Part shown: positions 6,283-6,330 of the stretch, one piece after another | How the letters are laid out: each line of letters opens with the position of its first letter | How positions within the stretch are numbered: the first letter of the stretch is position 1 | DNA from: an uncultured Rhodospirillales bacterium | GTDB taxonomy: Bacteria > Pseudomonadota > Alphaproteobacteria > Rhodospirillales > Defluviicoccaceae | NCBI GenBank assembly: GCA_937127205.1 | Contig: CAKZLS010000483.1 | Location: 1 to 6,330 of the forward strand | Direction: 5' to 3' | DNA length: 6,330 bases | Program-made: the position numbers and the translations under genes | The notes under the pieces: model-generated | What the model was told of the DNA's origin: nothing | Database searches by the model: none | What the model saw: only the letters and a program-made list of their open reading frames with translations

Positions 6283-6330
6283 AAACGTCTGAATTTCTGA
6301 CTCTCAATCTGGGTTTTCACGAGTTCACGG

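Noticed and set aside
5959..6300. A + strand open frame of 113 codons spanning the end of the 3-helix gene
   Set aside because: It overlaps both better-supported small genes in another frame, is Arg/Ala/Gly-rich and has no hydrophobic or domain pattern.
6095..6307. A - strand open frame of 70 codons with a hydrophobic stretch
   Set aside because: The hydrophobic stretch is the complement of the Lys/Glu/Gln-rich tail codons of the 53-residue gene (AAA/GAG/CAA read as TTT/CTC/TTG), so it is best explained as a shadow. The + strand frame has a better gene context.
1..6330. CRISPR arrays, tRNA or rRNA genes, transposases
   Set aside because: No regularly spaced repeats, cloverleaf-forming segments, rRNA words or transposase-like frames were seen on either strand.

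Overview
The window is a segment of the photosynthesis gene cluster of an anoxygenic phototrophic proteobacterium. It is GC-rich and uses GC-ending codons. The evidence is five recognisable genes in one direction: the 3' end of bchI, then bchD and bchO (magnesium-chelatase genes of bacteriochlorophyll synthesis), followed by crtI and crtB (phytoene desaturase and phytoene synthase). The bchI-bchD-bchO block and a TGT-N12-ACA box of the PpsR/CrtJ type fit a purple bacterium. An alphaproteobacterium is most likely, but a phototrophic gamma- or betaproteobacterium cannot be excluded from this sequence alone.

Layout, all on the + strand: bchI C-terminus (1-152), bchD (149-2023), bchO (2020-2910), an 85-base gap that is relatively AT-rich and holds the only clear regulatory signals (2911-2995), crtI (2996-4528), crtB (4509-5660), a 3-helix membrane protein of unknown function (5657-6070), a 53-residue single-helix protein of unknown function (6089-6250), and about 80 bases without a gene (6251-6330). 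Genes are packed very tightly. bchI/bchD, bchD/bchO and crtB/membrane protein share 4-base start/stop overlaps, and crtI/crtB overlap by 20 bases, so the window reads as two translationally coupled blocks (bchIDO and crtIB plus tail).

BchI, BchD and a partner BchH encoded elsewhere insert Mg2+ into protoporphyrin IX, the committed step towards bacteriochlorophyll. BchO is a conserved alpha/beta-hydrolase-fold companion of that step. CrtB condenses two geranylgeranyl diphosphates to phytoene, and CrtI desaturates it towards neurosporene or lycopene. Pigment and carotenoid supply are therefore encoded side by side, with a probable oxygen/light-responsive PpsR operator at the crtI start.

The core genes are ordinary. 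The points worth a second look are the two small unknown membrane proteins behind crtB, the operator lying over the crtI start codon, and a stretch in the middle of bchD where base composition favours a different reading frame.
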